DNA from: Desulfobulbus propionicus
GTDB lineage: Bacteria; Desulfobacterota; Desulfobulbia; Desulfobulbales; Desulfobulbaceae
Length of the DNA stretch: 62,094 nt
Direction of reading: 5' to 3'
NCBI GenBank assembly: GCA_002746685.1
Contig: PDQK01000030.1
Coordinates: 1-62,094 of the forward strand
Shown in pieces: positions 45,327 to 54,104 of this stretch (positions are counted from its first letter, which is position 1; each line of letters begins with the position of its first letter). A program made the translations under genes and the position numbers. The notes below the pieces were generated by a model that was not told the origin of the DNA, made no database searches, and saw only the letters and a list, made by a program, of their open reading frames with translations.

Positions 45327-47102
45327 ATGCTGCAGTATTATTTTGAAAAAGGCTGGGTTCAGAACGTAACGCTGGCACTCTTGCTGGCCCTTATCGGGTG
45401 CTACTTTGGTTTCTTTTTTCACTTTGATTACGATTTCAACTGGTCGGTGCTCTACACTGAAACCGAGTACGGGAACATGGGCGAGCTCCTGGTTCACGGC
45501 CTGGGGTTAACCATTTCCATATCCTTTTATTCTGCCCTTATAGCGTTGGTACTTGGTACCCTGTTTGGTCTGGCACGACTTTCCCAGTTTAAACCGGTCT
45601 ATGTTTTTGCCACAGCCTATGTGGAATTTTTTCGTAATACACCGCTGTTGGTCCAGCTTTTCTTCTGGAACTTTGCGCTCCCTGCCGGTCTTCCTGAGCA
45701 AATTAAGATGGCGCTCTTTTCCATGAATTTTGAATTCTGGGTCGCCACCCTGGGGCTTGGTATCTACACCAGCTCCTTTATGGCAGAGATTATCCGCGCT
45801 GGTATCCAGTCGGTGCCCAAAGGGTTGCTTGAGGCGTCCTACTCATCAGGAATGACCTATGGGCAATCGTTACGAAAGATCATCCTGCCGTTAGCCTTTA
45901 GGGAGATTATGCCTCCGCTTGGCAGTGAGTTTCTCAACAACATGAAAAATTCCTCCCTGGCCATGACGGTTGGGGTCGCTGAGGTGTGTTGGTCAGCCCA
46001 GGAGGTGGAAGCATTGACCTACAGTGGTTTTGAAGCAACTGCTGCAGCTACAGGGATTTATCTCATCCTCTCCCTGCTGATTTCCTTATTTTTAAACCTG
46101 GTAAATGCACGGCTGAAAATTGTTGATGAGGCCAGCAAAGACTTCATGCGCATTATCGCTGAGGTGGTCTTTGCGCCAGTCACTTGGCTACATACTGCTT
46201 TTTCCACAGCGCTTGCCCTGTTTCCGTCTCCCCAACTGGATGCCAAAACACTTACTCCTGCTCAGGTGGCGCGGCAAAACCTGCGTAAAAGGCTATGGTT
46301 TGTTACCCAAAACGGAGCTAAAATGCTCTTTGTTCTCGGGCTGGCGGCTCTTTTGTTCCAGGCTGTGCGAGGGCTGATGTCGTTTAACTACCAGATCATC
46401 TGGGATAACCTGCAGGCACTGCTCATCTGGCGTTTTCCCAAAGGTGGAAGCTCCGAGGTGTTCAGTGGTCTTGGCGGGCTCTCCATGTCGCTTATCATGG
46501 CACTTATCTGTATCACGGTAAGCTTTTTCATTGGCCTGGTGGTGGGCTTGGGCAGGTCTGCTAAAAACAGGGTCGCACGAATTCCTTCTCTTTTCTATAT
46601 TGAACTGATCCGTGGCAACCCGCTGATCATGGTTATCTTCTGGGTCTATTTTTTTGTTCCCCCCATGCTCAAGATTCAGCTGGACGTGTTCTGGTCGGCA
46701 GTGGTGGCTATGACCATCTTCTTTGGTGCCTACATTGCAGAAATTGTTCGTGGCGGAATTGAAAACATTCCCCCAGGTCAAGTGGAAGCGGCCAAATCAA
46801 CTGGACTGAGCTATCTCCAGACCATGCGGCACATTATTCTGCCCCAGGCACTCAAACAGATGCTGCCCGCCATTGTTGGCCTCTTTATCGCGGCGTTCAA
46901 AGACACCTCACTGGCTTATATTATCGGAGTAATGGAACTCACCACCGCAGCCTACTCCATTAACAACCGACTCATGCTCTACCCCTTTGAAATTTATACT
47001 ACCATAGCAGTGCTGTACTTCATCTGCTGCTATATACTCAGCCAGTATGCAAAACAGTTGGAGCGCAAACTTACCCCGGAAAAGGTCAGACTGGCCATGT
47101 AA
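45327..47102 (+). CDS. Fused amino-acid ABC transporter permease (two permease domains)
   Basis: 591 residues containing both permease subunits of a polar-amino-acid importer in one chain. The first domain (about 50-280) has an EAA loop AEIIRAGIQSVPKGLLEASY and the second (about 385-580) EIVRGGIENIPPGQVEAAKS, each with MetI-type helices. A linker of about 100 residues with an extra hydrophobic helix (about 333-350) joins them. In most systems these are two genes (gltJ/gltK or hisQ/hisM). Assembly would need only one polypeptide plus the ATPase dimer. Last gene of the transporter cluster. Confidence 0.92.
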   Translation: MLQYYFEKGWVQNVTLALLLALIGCYFGFFFHFDYDFNWSVLYTETEYGNMGELLVHGLGLTISISFYSALIALVLGTLFGLARLSQFKPVYVFATAYVEFFRNTPLLVQLFFWNFALPAGLPEQIKMALFSMNFEFWVATLGLGIYTSSFMAEIIRAGIQSVPKGLLEASYSSGMTYGQSLRKIILPLAFREIMPPLGSEFLNNMKNSSLAMTVGVAEVCWSAQEVEALTYSGFEATAAATGIYLILSLLISLFLNLVNARLKIVDEASKDFMRIIAEVVFAPVTWLHTAFSTALALFPSPQLDAKTLTPAQVARQNLRKRLWFVTQNGAKMLFVLGLAALLFQAVRGLMSFNYQIIWDNLQALLIWRFPKGGSSEVFSGLGGLSMSLIMALICITVSFFIGLVVGLGRSAKNRVARIPSLFYIELIRGNPLIMVIFWVYFFVPPMLKIQLDVFWSAVVAMTIFFGAYIAEIVRGGIENIPPGQVEAAKSTGLSYLQTMRHIILPQALKQMLPAIVGLFIAAFKDTSLAYIIGVMELTTAAYSINNRLMLYPFEIYTTIAVLYFICCYILSQYAKQLERKLTPEKVRLAM

Positions 47103-47684
47103 TGTGCTGCTTGGTGCAAGAGACAATGTAACCCAGATCAGCCATGAGCACCTGCTTGTAACAGGAGTAGAGCTTGCTGGGGATGTGATCATAGATCCTG
47201 CAGGTGGAGTACTCTCTGCCTGTCCGTTTGTTCTTATGCGTGTTTTTCAGATAACCATGCATCAAAGATGGCACTAATCTGCCAGTCAATGACCTGCGGC
47301 GCAATTCCGGGCACCACAAAAGGCCTGAACCCCTTATCTTACTGCAATTCTGTTATAATTTTTTCTTGATTTTTCACAAAAAACCTTCATTACAGAGTAT
47401 TTTGAGCATGTTTATTACCCACTTGGGTTAGCCCGCATTTTTCATCTCACCCGGAAATTTAATCAAGTGTAACAGGAGCGTACGCACCAGCATGGATTAC
47501 AACAAAATCCATCTTATACCTTGGAAGACTAATCTCAAAATCAGTTGTATTTTCTTCTGTAAAAGAGAACCAAGGTTGATTATGATAGTCCAGTTATGTA
47601 TTCAAATCATTGCCAAGGTTATACAGAGGAGCCATGTATGCCTTCCTGATGCCTTGCTTGCGCATATTTACTTAAGGAGAACAG
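47103..47684. other. Intergenic region upstream of glyA, no gene recognised
   Basis: Two short open stretches are protein-like but unidentified: plus strand about 47104-47277 (DNVTQISHEHLLVTGVELA) and minus strand about 47227-47329 (GFRPFVVPGIAPQVIDWQIS, ending in TAA), which overlap in part. The second half is AT-rich and should contain the glyA promoter; it includes a small hairpin ATGGATT-N6-AAATCCAT near 47492. No glycine or other riboswitch was recognised. Confidence 0.45.
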
Positions 47685-48935
47685 ATGCAGAATTTACAAC
47701 AAAATGATCCAGAAATTTATAGCTTGATTCGTCAGGAAGAATCCCGTCAGGCTGATAAAATCCGCCTGATAGCTTCTGAAAACTACGTTTCCTCAGCGGT
47801 CATGGAAGCCACAGGTTCTGTTTTTACCAATAAATATTCCGAAGGATACTCAGGAAAACGGTATTACGAAGGACAACAGGTTATTGACCAGGTAGAAGAC
47901 CTCGCTATCAGCCGGGTAAAGGAAGTTTTTGGTGCTGATCACGTCAATGTCCAGCCCTATTCAGGTTCTCCAGCAAACATGGCAGTATACCTCGCGTTTC
48001 TAAAGCCTGGAGATACTATCCTGGGAATGGCGCTGCCCCATGGCGGTCATCTCACCCATGGTTCCAAGGTTTCCATATCTGGTAAGTACTTCAATGCAGA
48101 ATCGTACAGCCTGGATGAAGACGGGAATCTTAACTATGAGACCATCCGGGAAAAGGCCAAAAAATGTCAGCCAAAAATACTGATTGCAGGTCACTCCGCC
48201 TACTCCAGAGTGCTTGATTTTAAAACCTTTCGCTCTATTGCTGATGAGGTCGGAGCCATTCTCATGGTAGACATGGCCCATTTTGCAGGACTTGTTGCAG
48301 GTGGTGTTCACCCCTCCCCTATCCCTTATGCTGATGTAGTAACCACCACCACCCACAAATCACTGCGTGGACCACGTGGAGCAATGATTATGTGTAAACA
48401 GGAACATGCCGCTGCCATTGACAAGGCTGTTTTTCCTGGTTGTCAGGGAGGTCCACACAACAGCACTACTGCTGCCATTGCTGTGGCAATGAAAGAAGCA
48501 GCTACAGAAGAATTCAAGCAGTATGCAGTACAGGTGGTCGCAAACGCCAAAGCACTGGCCGCCACTTTACTGGAAAATGGCTTTCACCTGGTTACCGGTG
48601 GCACAGAAAACCATCTGATGCTCATTGATCTGACCAACAAAAATGTTACTGGCAAGGTTGCTGCCAAGGCGCTTGATGCAGCAGGTATCGTACTCAACTA
48701 CAACTCTGTCCCTTTTGATACCCGCAAACCTTTTGACCCAAGTGGTATTCGCCTTGGTACCTGCGCTGTTACCTCAAGAGGGTTTAAAGAAGAACAGATG
48801 AAACAGCTGGGTGAGTGGATCACTGCTGTGGTTGCTGACCCTGAAAACACCGAGCTTCTTGCTGATATCGCAGGACAGGTGAAAGCGTTGTGTGACAACT
48901 TTCCAGCACCAGGACTGGAGCATCTGAGTAACTAA
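47685..48935 (+). CDS. glyA: Serine hydroxymethyltransferase GlyA
   Basis: PLP enzyme converting serine and tetrahydrofolate to glycine and methylene-tetrahydrofolate. 416 residues of normal length with LIASENYVSSAVMEA, the substrate motif NKYSEGYSGKRYYEG, GSPANMAVY, VDMAHFAGLVAGGVHP and the PLP lysine in TTTTHKSLRGPRGAM. AAGGAGA lies 7 bases before the ATG. It is monocistronic and ends in a strong terminator facing nuoN. Confidence 0.98.
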   Translation: MQNLQQNDPEIYSLIRQEESRQADKIRLIASENYVSSAVMEATGSVFTNKYSEGYSGKRYYEGQQVIDQVEDLAISRVKEVFGADHVNVQPYSGSPANMAVYLAFLKPGDTILGMALPHGGHLTHGSKVSISGKYFNAESYSLDEDGNLNYETIREKAKKCQPKILIAGHSAYSRVLDFKTFRSIADEVGAILMVDMAHFAGLVAGGVHPSPIPYADVVTTTTHKSLRGPRGAMIMCKQEHAAAIDKAVFPGCQGGPHNSTTAAIAVAMKEAATEEFKQYAVQVVANAKALAATLLENGFHLVTGGTENHLMLIDLTNKNVTGKVAAKALDAAGIVLNYNSVPFDTRKPFDPSGIRLGTCAVTSRGFKEEQMKQLGEWITAVVADPENTELLADIAGQVKALCDNFPAPGLEHLSN

Positions 48936-48953
48936 CCGTTTTACCTGCATACC

Positions 48954-49000
48954 CCATTAAAAAAGGGAGGACCTTTTCAGGTTCCTCCCTTTTTTAATGG
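48954..49000. terminator. Bidirectional terminator between glyA and nuoN
   Basis: A near-perfect 20-bp stem (CCATTAAAAAAGGGAGGA pairing with TCCTCCCTTTTTTAATGG, one bulge) and a short loop TTTTCA. T and A runs on both sides allow termination of glyA and of the convergent nuo operon. Confidence 0.9.
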
Positions 49001-49017
49001 CTATTGGAGATGGACAA

Positions 49018-50442
49018 CTACATAATTGTCTGCACTATGGAACCTGCAGTGGCAATAAGTTTAGAAGGCAAAGCGCCCATCAGGATAATCATAACCACAA
49101 GGGCTATACCGGCTGCTTTGGTAGGCTGATCAACCAATACAGGACTGCTGTTATCTGCTGCAGGCTCATCGGTATAGGCGGTTTTTACCACCGACAGGTA
49201 GTAGTAAATGGCAATAGCAGTATTAATTGCAGCCAGGATAACGATGACCAGTTGACCATGCTTAAGCGCAGAGGTAAGGAGGAAAAACTTCCCCATGAAT
49301 CCAACAAAGGGCGGAATTCCAGCCAGGGCAAATAAGCCCACCGCCAAGATAATCGCCAGAACGGGTTGCCGCTTATGAAGTCCTGCAAAATCTGCTATCA
49401 GCACGTTTTCCCCTTCCTTGGACAACTGACAAATAACCAGGAAACAAGCCAGGTTCATCACCACATAACCAGAGATGTAGTAGACGGCTAACCCATACCC
49501 TTCCGGTCCCATGGCGAGCAGACCAAGCATGACAAATCCAGCATGGGAGATACCTGAGAAGCCCAGCATCCGTTTAATATCCGTTTGTACCAGTGCGCTG
49601 AGATTGCCGTAGAACATGGAACACACGGCAACGACACCAAGAAGTTGTACAAGAAATTCTGGATGACCAGTGGGCAGGGTCATGAAGCGAATAAGTAAGG
49701 CAACCGCGCCTATTTTAGGCACTGTAGCAATAAAGCTGGTGGTTTCGTTACTGGCGCCCTCATAGATATCCGGTACCCAGAAATGCATGGGAAAAACAGC
49801 AAGCTTATAGAAAAACCCGGCAAGGACCAGGAGCAGGGCGATAAGCACCGCAGGTTGTCCGGAAAGTCCATGAAGAGCTGGAACAATTTCAGCAAGATAG
49901 GTGGAACCGGTAAGCCCGAAAAGATAACTCATTCCATAAAGCAGAAAACCGGTGGCCATAACCCCAAAAAGGATGTACTTAATACCGGCTTCCAGCCCAA
50001 TTCGGACTCCGGTACGGTCATCACGCATGGCAACCAAGAGGTACAGCGCAAAGGAGGAGAGCTCAAGGGAGATAAATATAGCGATCAATTCAACTGAACT
50101 GACCAGCATCATCAATCCAAGCACACTAATGGTGAGGAACATGGTGTATTCAGGCCGAACCTCATCGCTGATCCCCTTAAGCTGCTGCCCCAGCAGGGTA
50201 ACCACCAGAAAGGCAAAACTGATCAGGAGTTTAAACAGTTGTGAATAGCTATCTACCACGTACGAACTATAGAACAAGGTCGCTTCCTGGGTGTAGGTCA
50301 GACAGGAGGTAAGGAAAACCAGCAACGCAATAACCACGGTGCTTTTTCGCTGCATGGACAGATCAAAAGCCTTAAACAGGCTGACAACGAAGTAGAAAAA
50401 TGCCCCGGCAGTGAGCACGAGTTCTGGGAGAATAGCCATCAT
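49018..50442 (-). CDS. nuoN: NADH-quinone oxidoreductase-like subunit N
   Basis: Antiporter-like membrane subunit of complex I, 474 residues, about 14 helices. The conserved central Lys is present in FFYKLAVFPMHFWVPDIYEG, and the second helix block IKRMLGFSGISHAGFVMLG and AGIPPFVGFMGKFF are typical of NuoN. Last gene of the operon, followed 18 bases later by the shared terminator. It lies nearest the proximal arm in the assembled complex. Confidence 0.95.
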   Translation of the reverse strand: MMAILPELVLTAGAFFYFVVSLFKAFDLSMQRKSTVVIALLVFLTSCLTYTQEATLFYSSYVVDSYSQLFKLLISFAFLVVTLLGQQLKGISDEVRPEYTMFLTISVLGLMMLVSSVELIAIFISLELSSFALYLLVAMRDDRTGVRIGLEAGIKYILFGVMATGFLLYGMSYLFGLTGSTYLAEIVPALHGLSGQPAVLIALLLVLAGFFYKLAVFPMHFWVPDIYEGASNETTSFIATVPKIGAVALLIRFMTLPTGHPEFLVQLLGVVAVCSMFYGNLSALVQTDIKRMLGFSGISHAGFVMLGLLAMGPEGYGLAVYYISGYVVMNLACFLVICQLSKEGENVLIADFAGLHKRQPVLAIILAVGLFALAGIPPFVGFMGKFFLLTSALKHGQLVIVILAAINTAIAIYYYLSVVKTAYTDEPAADNSSPVLVDQPTKAAGIALVVMIILMGALPSKLIATAGSIVQTIM

Positions 50443-50516
50443 AAAATGCCTTCGGTTATAGTCATTACTGTTCTCTGGTTATTCCAGGAGAAGAGAAGGG
50501 TAGACGAATAGTTCAT

Positions 50517-52028
50517 TTATAAGCTCACCGCTGCAACATGGATCTGCTGCCACTGATGCAGTTGCTCAAGCAGGCTCACAACCGACGGGTGAATCAGATC
50601 AAGAAACGGTTGTGGGCCCAGTCCAATCCAGAACACAAAGATCAGGAAAGGAACCAGAATAATCTTTTCACGCAGATGCAAATCGCTCAGGTAGGACTGA
50701 TCTGGATTGTCAGTTCCGCCCCAAACAATCTTCTGCAACATCCTCAGCATGTATGCTGCAGCAAGAACAGCTCCTGGAATGGCAGCAAGGGCCAGGGTAA
50801 TATCATATTTAAAGGTTCCTGCCAGTACCAGAAATTCACCAATAAAAGAGTTGGTCCCTGGAAAGCCAAAGGAAGACAGGGAAAAGAAAGCCAGAAAGGT
50901 GACATACCACGGCATGAAACGGCCAACACCGGTTGCCAGACTCAGCTCTCGGCTATGCGTTCGCTCATAGATCATTCCAACACAGAGAAACAAGGCTCCA
51001 GTGGTCACTCCGTGGTTGAGCATCTGCATGATAGCACCTTCAACCCCCTGGATGTTGAGGACGAAGATCCCCAGAGTAACAAAGCCCATGTGACCAACTG
51101 AGGAGTAGGCAATCAGCTTTTTCATGTCCTGCTGGGCAAGTGCAGTGAAGCCGCCGTACAATATTCCTGCGATTGAGAGCCACAGGATGTAAGGCGCAAA
51201 CATAAAGGTCGCTTCTGGCGTGATGGGCAGACAGAACCTGAGCATACCATAGGTTCCCATCTTCAAAAGCACAGAGGCGAGAATAACAGAACCGGCTGTG
51301 GGTGCTTCAACGTGGGCAGCAGGTAACCAGGTATGGAAGGGAAACATGGGTACCTTGATGGCAAAAGCCAGGAAAAAGGCAAGAAAGACCAGTGACTGGA
51401 ACAGGGTGGAGTAGTTACCCCACATCATGTCCGGGATAAAAAAGCTGCCGGTTTTAAGATACAGTGCAATGATTGCGACCAAAAGCAGCACAGAACCAGC
51501 TAAGGTATAGAGGAAAAATTTGATGGATGCGTATATCTTTCGTGGCCCACCCCAGATGGCAATCAACAGATACATAGGGATGAGCATGAACTCCCACATG
51601 ACGTAGAACAGGACAAAATCCAGGGAGACAAATACCCCAACCATGGAGGTTTCCATGATCAGCAGGCAAAACATGAAAGGAATTACCCGGGTTGTAATGT
51701 ACTTCCATGATGCCAGCACACAAAACGGCATAATAAAGGTGGTCAGTACAACCAGCAGGATGGAGATTCCATCCACACCAATAACATAGTTAATATTGAA
51801 CTGTGTAATCCACGGGAGGAGTTCTGCAAACTGATAGTTAACTGAGCTGGGGTCAAAACCAGTGAGCAACGGAATAGAAAAGAGCGCAGTCAGGGTGGTA
51901 ATGATCAGCGCCCAGACTTTAGCAAAGGTTTCACTGGGTATGGCCAGCATAACCAGCGCCCCTGCCAAAGGAAAAAAGATCAGGAAGCTGAGCAGAGGAA
52001 AGCCCTCTTTTAACACTAATACGTCCAT
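50517..52028 (-). CDS. nuoM: NADH-quinone oxidoreductase-like subunit M
   Basis: 503-residue antiporter-like subunit of about 14 helices. Motifs: WEFMLIPMYLLIAIWG (essential Glu of helix 5), AIKVPMFPFHTWLPAAHVEAPT with the Lys, and KKLIAYSSVGHMGFVTLG. All ion-path residues of NuoM appear intact. Only 13 bases separate it from the 596-residue subunit upstream. Confidence 0.95.
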   Translation of the reverse strand: MDVLVLKEGFPLLSFLIFFPLAGALVMLAIPSETFAKVWALIITTLTALFSIPLLTGFDPSSVNYQFAELLPWITQFNINYVIGVDGISILLVVLTTFIMPFCVLASWKYITTRVIPFMFCLLIMETSMVGVFVSLDFVLFYVMWEFMLIPMYLLIAIWGGPRKIYASIKFFLYTLAGSVLLLVAIIALYLKTGSFFIPDMMWGNYSTLFQSLVFLAFFLAFAIKVPMFPFHTWLPAAHVEAPTAGSVILASVLLKMGTYGMLRFCLPITPEATFMFAPYILWLSIAGILYGGFTALAQQDMKKLIAYSSVGHMGFVTLGIFVLNIQGVEGAIMQMLNHGVTTGALFLCVGMIYERTHSRELSLATGVGRFMPWYVTFLAFFSLSSFGFPGTNSFIGEFLVLAGTFKYDITLALAAIPGAVLAAAYMLRMLQKIVWGGTDNPDQSYLSDLHLREKIILVPFLIFVFWIGLGPQPFLDLIHPSVVSLLEQLHQWQQIHVAAVSL

Positions 52029-52041
52029 TCTCTGCTCCCCC

Positions 52042-53832
52042 TTAAAAGAGTTGGTAAAGGATAAAAGTTATCAATACAACGGCTGCCAAGGTGGAAGCAT
52101 AGAACAGTACGTACTGAATCTGTCCACTTTGGAGCACCCGTACCTTGCCCCCCAGTGCTCTGACGGAACGTGCAAATCCATCCACAATACCGTCTATCCC
52201 GTGCCAGTCGAACCAGGCCCAGAATCTGGAGACCTTCATCAGGGAAAAAAGCCCGACCACACGGTACGCTTCACCCCAAGCCGTATCAACGTACTGGATG
52301 GGATAGCGAATGAGCCACATGATCACATCTCCAAGTTTACGATAGAGCCAGTCGACATCTACAGAGATCGTATCTTTGGGTGTTATCATGTTCTTGAGGA
52401 GGAAGAAACCAAGGGCTGCAAAACCAAGGATCTGGAGGGTTTCTGCAAGATGGTAAACGGTAAACGGATCATAATGAACGGGATACGGCAGTAACCCGTA
52501 GAGTACCGATGGCATGGAGCCAACCAGGATACACAGGGTAGCACCAATAAGCATTCCAGTCATCATGTTCCAGGTAGGGTCAGCGGCCTTTTCCCAGGTT
52601 TCCTCGCTGCAGTTATTTTCCCCAAAAAAGAGAAAATAGGGCAGCTTCAAGCCGTTGTAAATGAACGTACCCGTGGCACCAAACATAAGCAGCCAGGAGG
52701 CCGTGTACAGGTGCTCTTCAAAGCCTGCGGTGATGATCATGGACTTGGAAACGTATGCTGCAAAAAACGGTGCCGCTGAGATCGACAGACAGCCAATGAC
52801 AGTAAAAAAGAAGGTCACTGGCATTTTTTTATACAGCCCCCCAAGTTCGGTGAACTTGGATTTGCCGGTCATGTACAGCACAGAACCGGTTCCCATAAAA
52901 AGCAGACTCTTGTACAGAATGTGCACCACTGCATGGGCGGTAGCACCGTTGATGGCCATGTCAGTACCAATCCCAACGCCAGCTACCATATAGCCAACCT
53001 GCGAAACAATGGACCAGGCGAGCAGTCTGCGAATATCGTTTTCAAGAACCGCATAGACTACACCATACAGCGCCATGGCTACCCCAAGCACGATAAGGAT
53101 ATCCATCCCGGCACAGGCCCGAGCCAATGTATAGACAGCAGTCTTGGTGGTAAAGGCACACATGAACACGGCCCCGTTAAAAGACGCTTCACCATAAGCA
53201 TCAGGTAACCAGGAGTGGAGAGGCACCACCGCAGCGTTCAGGGCAAAGCCGATCATGATCAGCCAGGTATAGAGCTGCGGATTTTGCACATCCATCAGAT
53301 CAAAGACAATATCACCAACGGCCTGATAGCGAAGCATAATACCTGCCAGTAGAATGATGCCCCCAATGGTGTGAATAAGCAGGTAGCGATATCCGACCTT
53401 AAGGCTTTGGGGCCCTCTTCTGAACCAGATCAGGAAGACAGAGGAAAAAGCCATCATCTCCCAAAAGAGAAACAAGCTTAAATAATCACCGCTATAGATG
53501 GTTCCCAGTGATCCGGCCACATAGAACCATGCAGCCATGTGTTCTCCAGCCCGGTCAACATGGAGACCATACACCGTTCCGATCACAGCCATCAGGGACA
53601 TGATCAAGGCAAACACGGTGGAGAGCTTATCCACCCGGCCAAAGACGAGCTGCCAATCCATAAACTGGTAGGTGGCAAAGATATCTGCGAGTCCAGAATT
53701 AAGGATCACCGCAAACAGTGACAGCATGGGCACGGTAAAAAGATAAGGCTTACGCAGCGGCCCCTTGATAAAGGGGAGGAGCAAAGCTCCAGCTATTAAA
53801 ATCAGTGAGGGGTGAATGAAGCTGCTTGTCAT
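52042..53832 (-). CDS. NuoL-like / MrpD-type antiporter-like subunit with C-terminal extension
   Basis: 596 residues. The antiporter core has WEMMAFSSVFLIWFRRG (Glu of helix 5 present) and NAAVVPLHSWLPDAYGEAS, where the Lys that usually precedes this block is replaced by Asn. FTTKTAVYTLARA keeps a Lys in the next helix. The last 150 residues (DWLYRKLGDVIMWLI, FDWHGIDGIVDGFA, LQSGQIQYVLFYAS) resemble the lateral helix region at the end of NuoL, so this is the likely NuoL counterpart at the distal end. Annotated in related genomes as Na+/H+ antiporter subunit D. ATGA overlap with the small gene upstream. Confidence 0.85.
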   Translation of the reverse strand: MTSSFIHPSLILIAGALLLPFIKGPLRKPYLFTVPMLSLFAVILNSGLADIFATYQFMDWQLVFGRVDKLSTVFALIMSLMAVIGTVYGLHVDRAGEHMAAWFYVAGSLGTIYSGDYLSLFLFWEMMAFSSVFLIWFRRGPQSLKVGYRYLLIHTIGGIILLAGIMLRYQAVGDIVFDLMDVQNPQLYTWLIMIGFALNAAVVPLHSWLPDAYGEASFNGAVFMCAFTTKTAVYTLARACAGMDILIVLGVAMALYGVVYAVLENDIRRLLAWSIVSQVGYMVAGVGIGTDMAINGATAHAVVHILYKSLLFMGTGSVLYMTGKSKFTELGGLYKKMPVTFFFTVIGCLSISAAPFFAAYVSKSMIITAGFEEHLYTASWLLMFGATGTFIYNGLKLPYFLFFGENNCSEETWEKAADPTWNMMTGMLIGATLCILVGSMPSVLYGLLPYPVHYDPFTVYHLAETLQILGFAALGFFLLKNMITPKDTISVDVDWLYRKLGDVIMWLIRYPIQYVDTAWGEAYRVVGLFSLMKVSRFWAWFDWHGIDGIVDGFARSVRALGGKVRVLQSGQIQYVLFYASTLAAVVLITFILYQLF

Positions 53833-54104
53833 TTTTCTTCCTCACTTACAGCTGATGGATTGTCATAAAAATCTGTTCGCACCTGAATACCAGCCTTTCC
53901 AAACCAGCGCGAAACGCCAATGATGACCGCCGCTGCACCAAGCCCAAAGACAGACCAGAAGGCTGGTATATGCTGCTCCACCCACGAATGGGCATGATGA
54001 GTGTCTACAACCAGGGCAAAACCAACTATTGCAGCCAGCAGCCCATAGCAGCCCCAGACAACAATCTTTATATGGGTTTGTAAAAATTCTATAAGTTGTA
54101 TCAT
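53829..54104 (-). CDS. Small membrane protein of the complex I operon, function unknown
   Basis: 91 residues with two membrane helices (about 13-32, VVWGCYGLLAAIVGFALVV, and about 46-66, FWSVFGLGAAAVIIGVSRWF) and a soluble C-terminal tail with acidic end (SVSEEEK-like). A His-rich loop (DTHHAHSW) joins the helices. Start and stop each overlap the neighbouring antiporter genes by 4 bases as ATGA, a sign of coupled translation and a role in the complex. No canonical complex I subunit of this size and topology fits. Function unknown. Confidence 0.75.
   Translation of the reverse strand: MIQLIEFLQTHIKIVVWGCYGLLAAIVGFALVVDTHHAHSWVEQHIPAFWSVFGLGAAAVIIGVSRWFGKAGIQVRTDFYDNPSAVSEEEK

Noticed and set aside
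47400..47684. Possible glycine riboswitch before glyA
   Set aside because: The conserved glycine-aptamer core could not be found; only small hairpins are visible.
49018..53832. A separate Mrp-type sodium/proton antiporter operon
   Set aside because: The MrpD-like genes are inside the nuo operon with overlapping stops and starts, and MrpB, C, E, F and G genes are absent.
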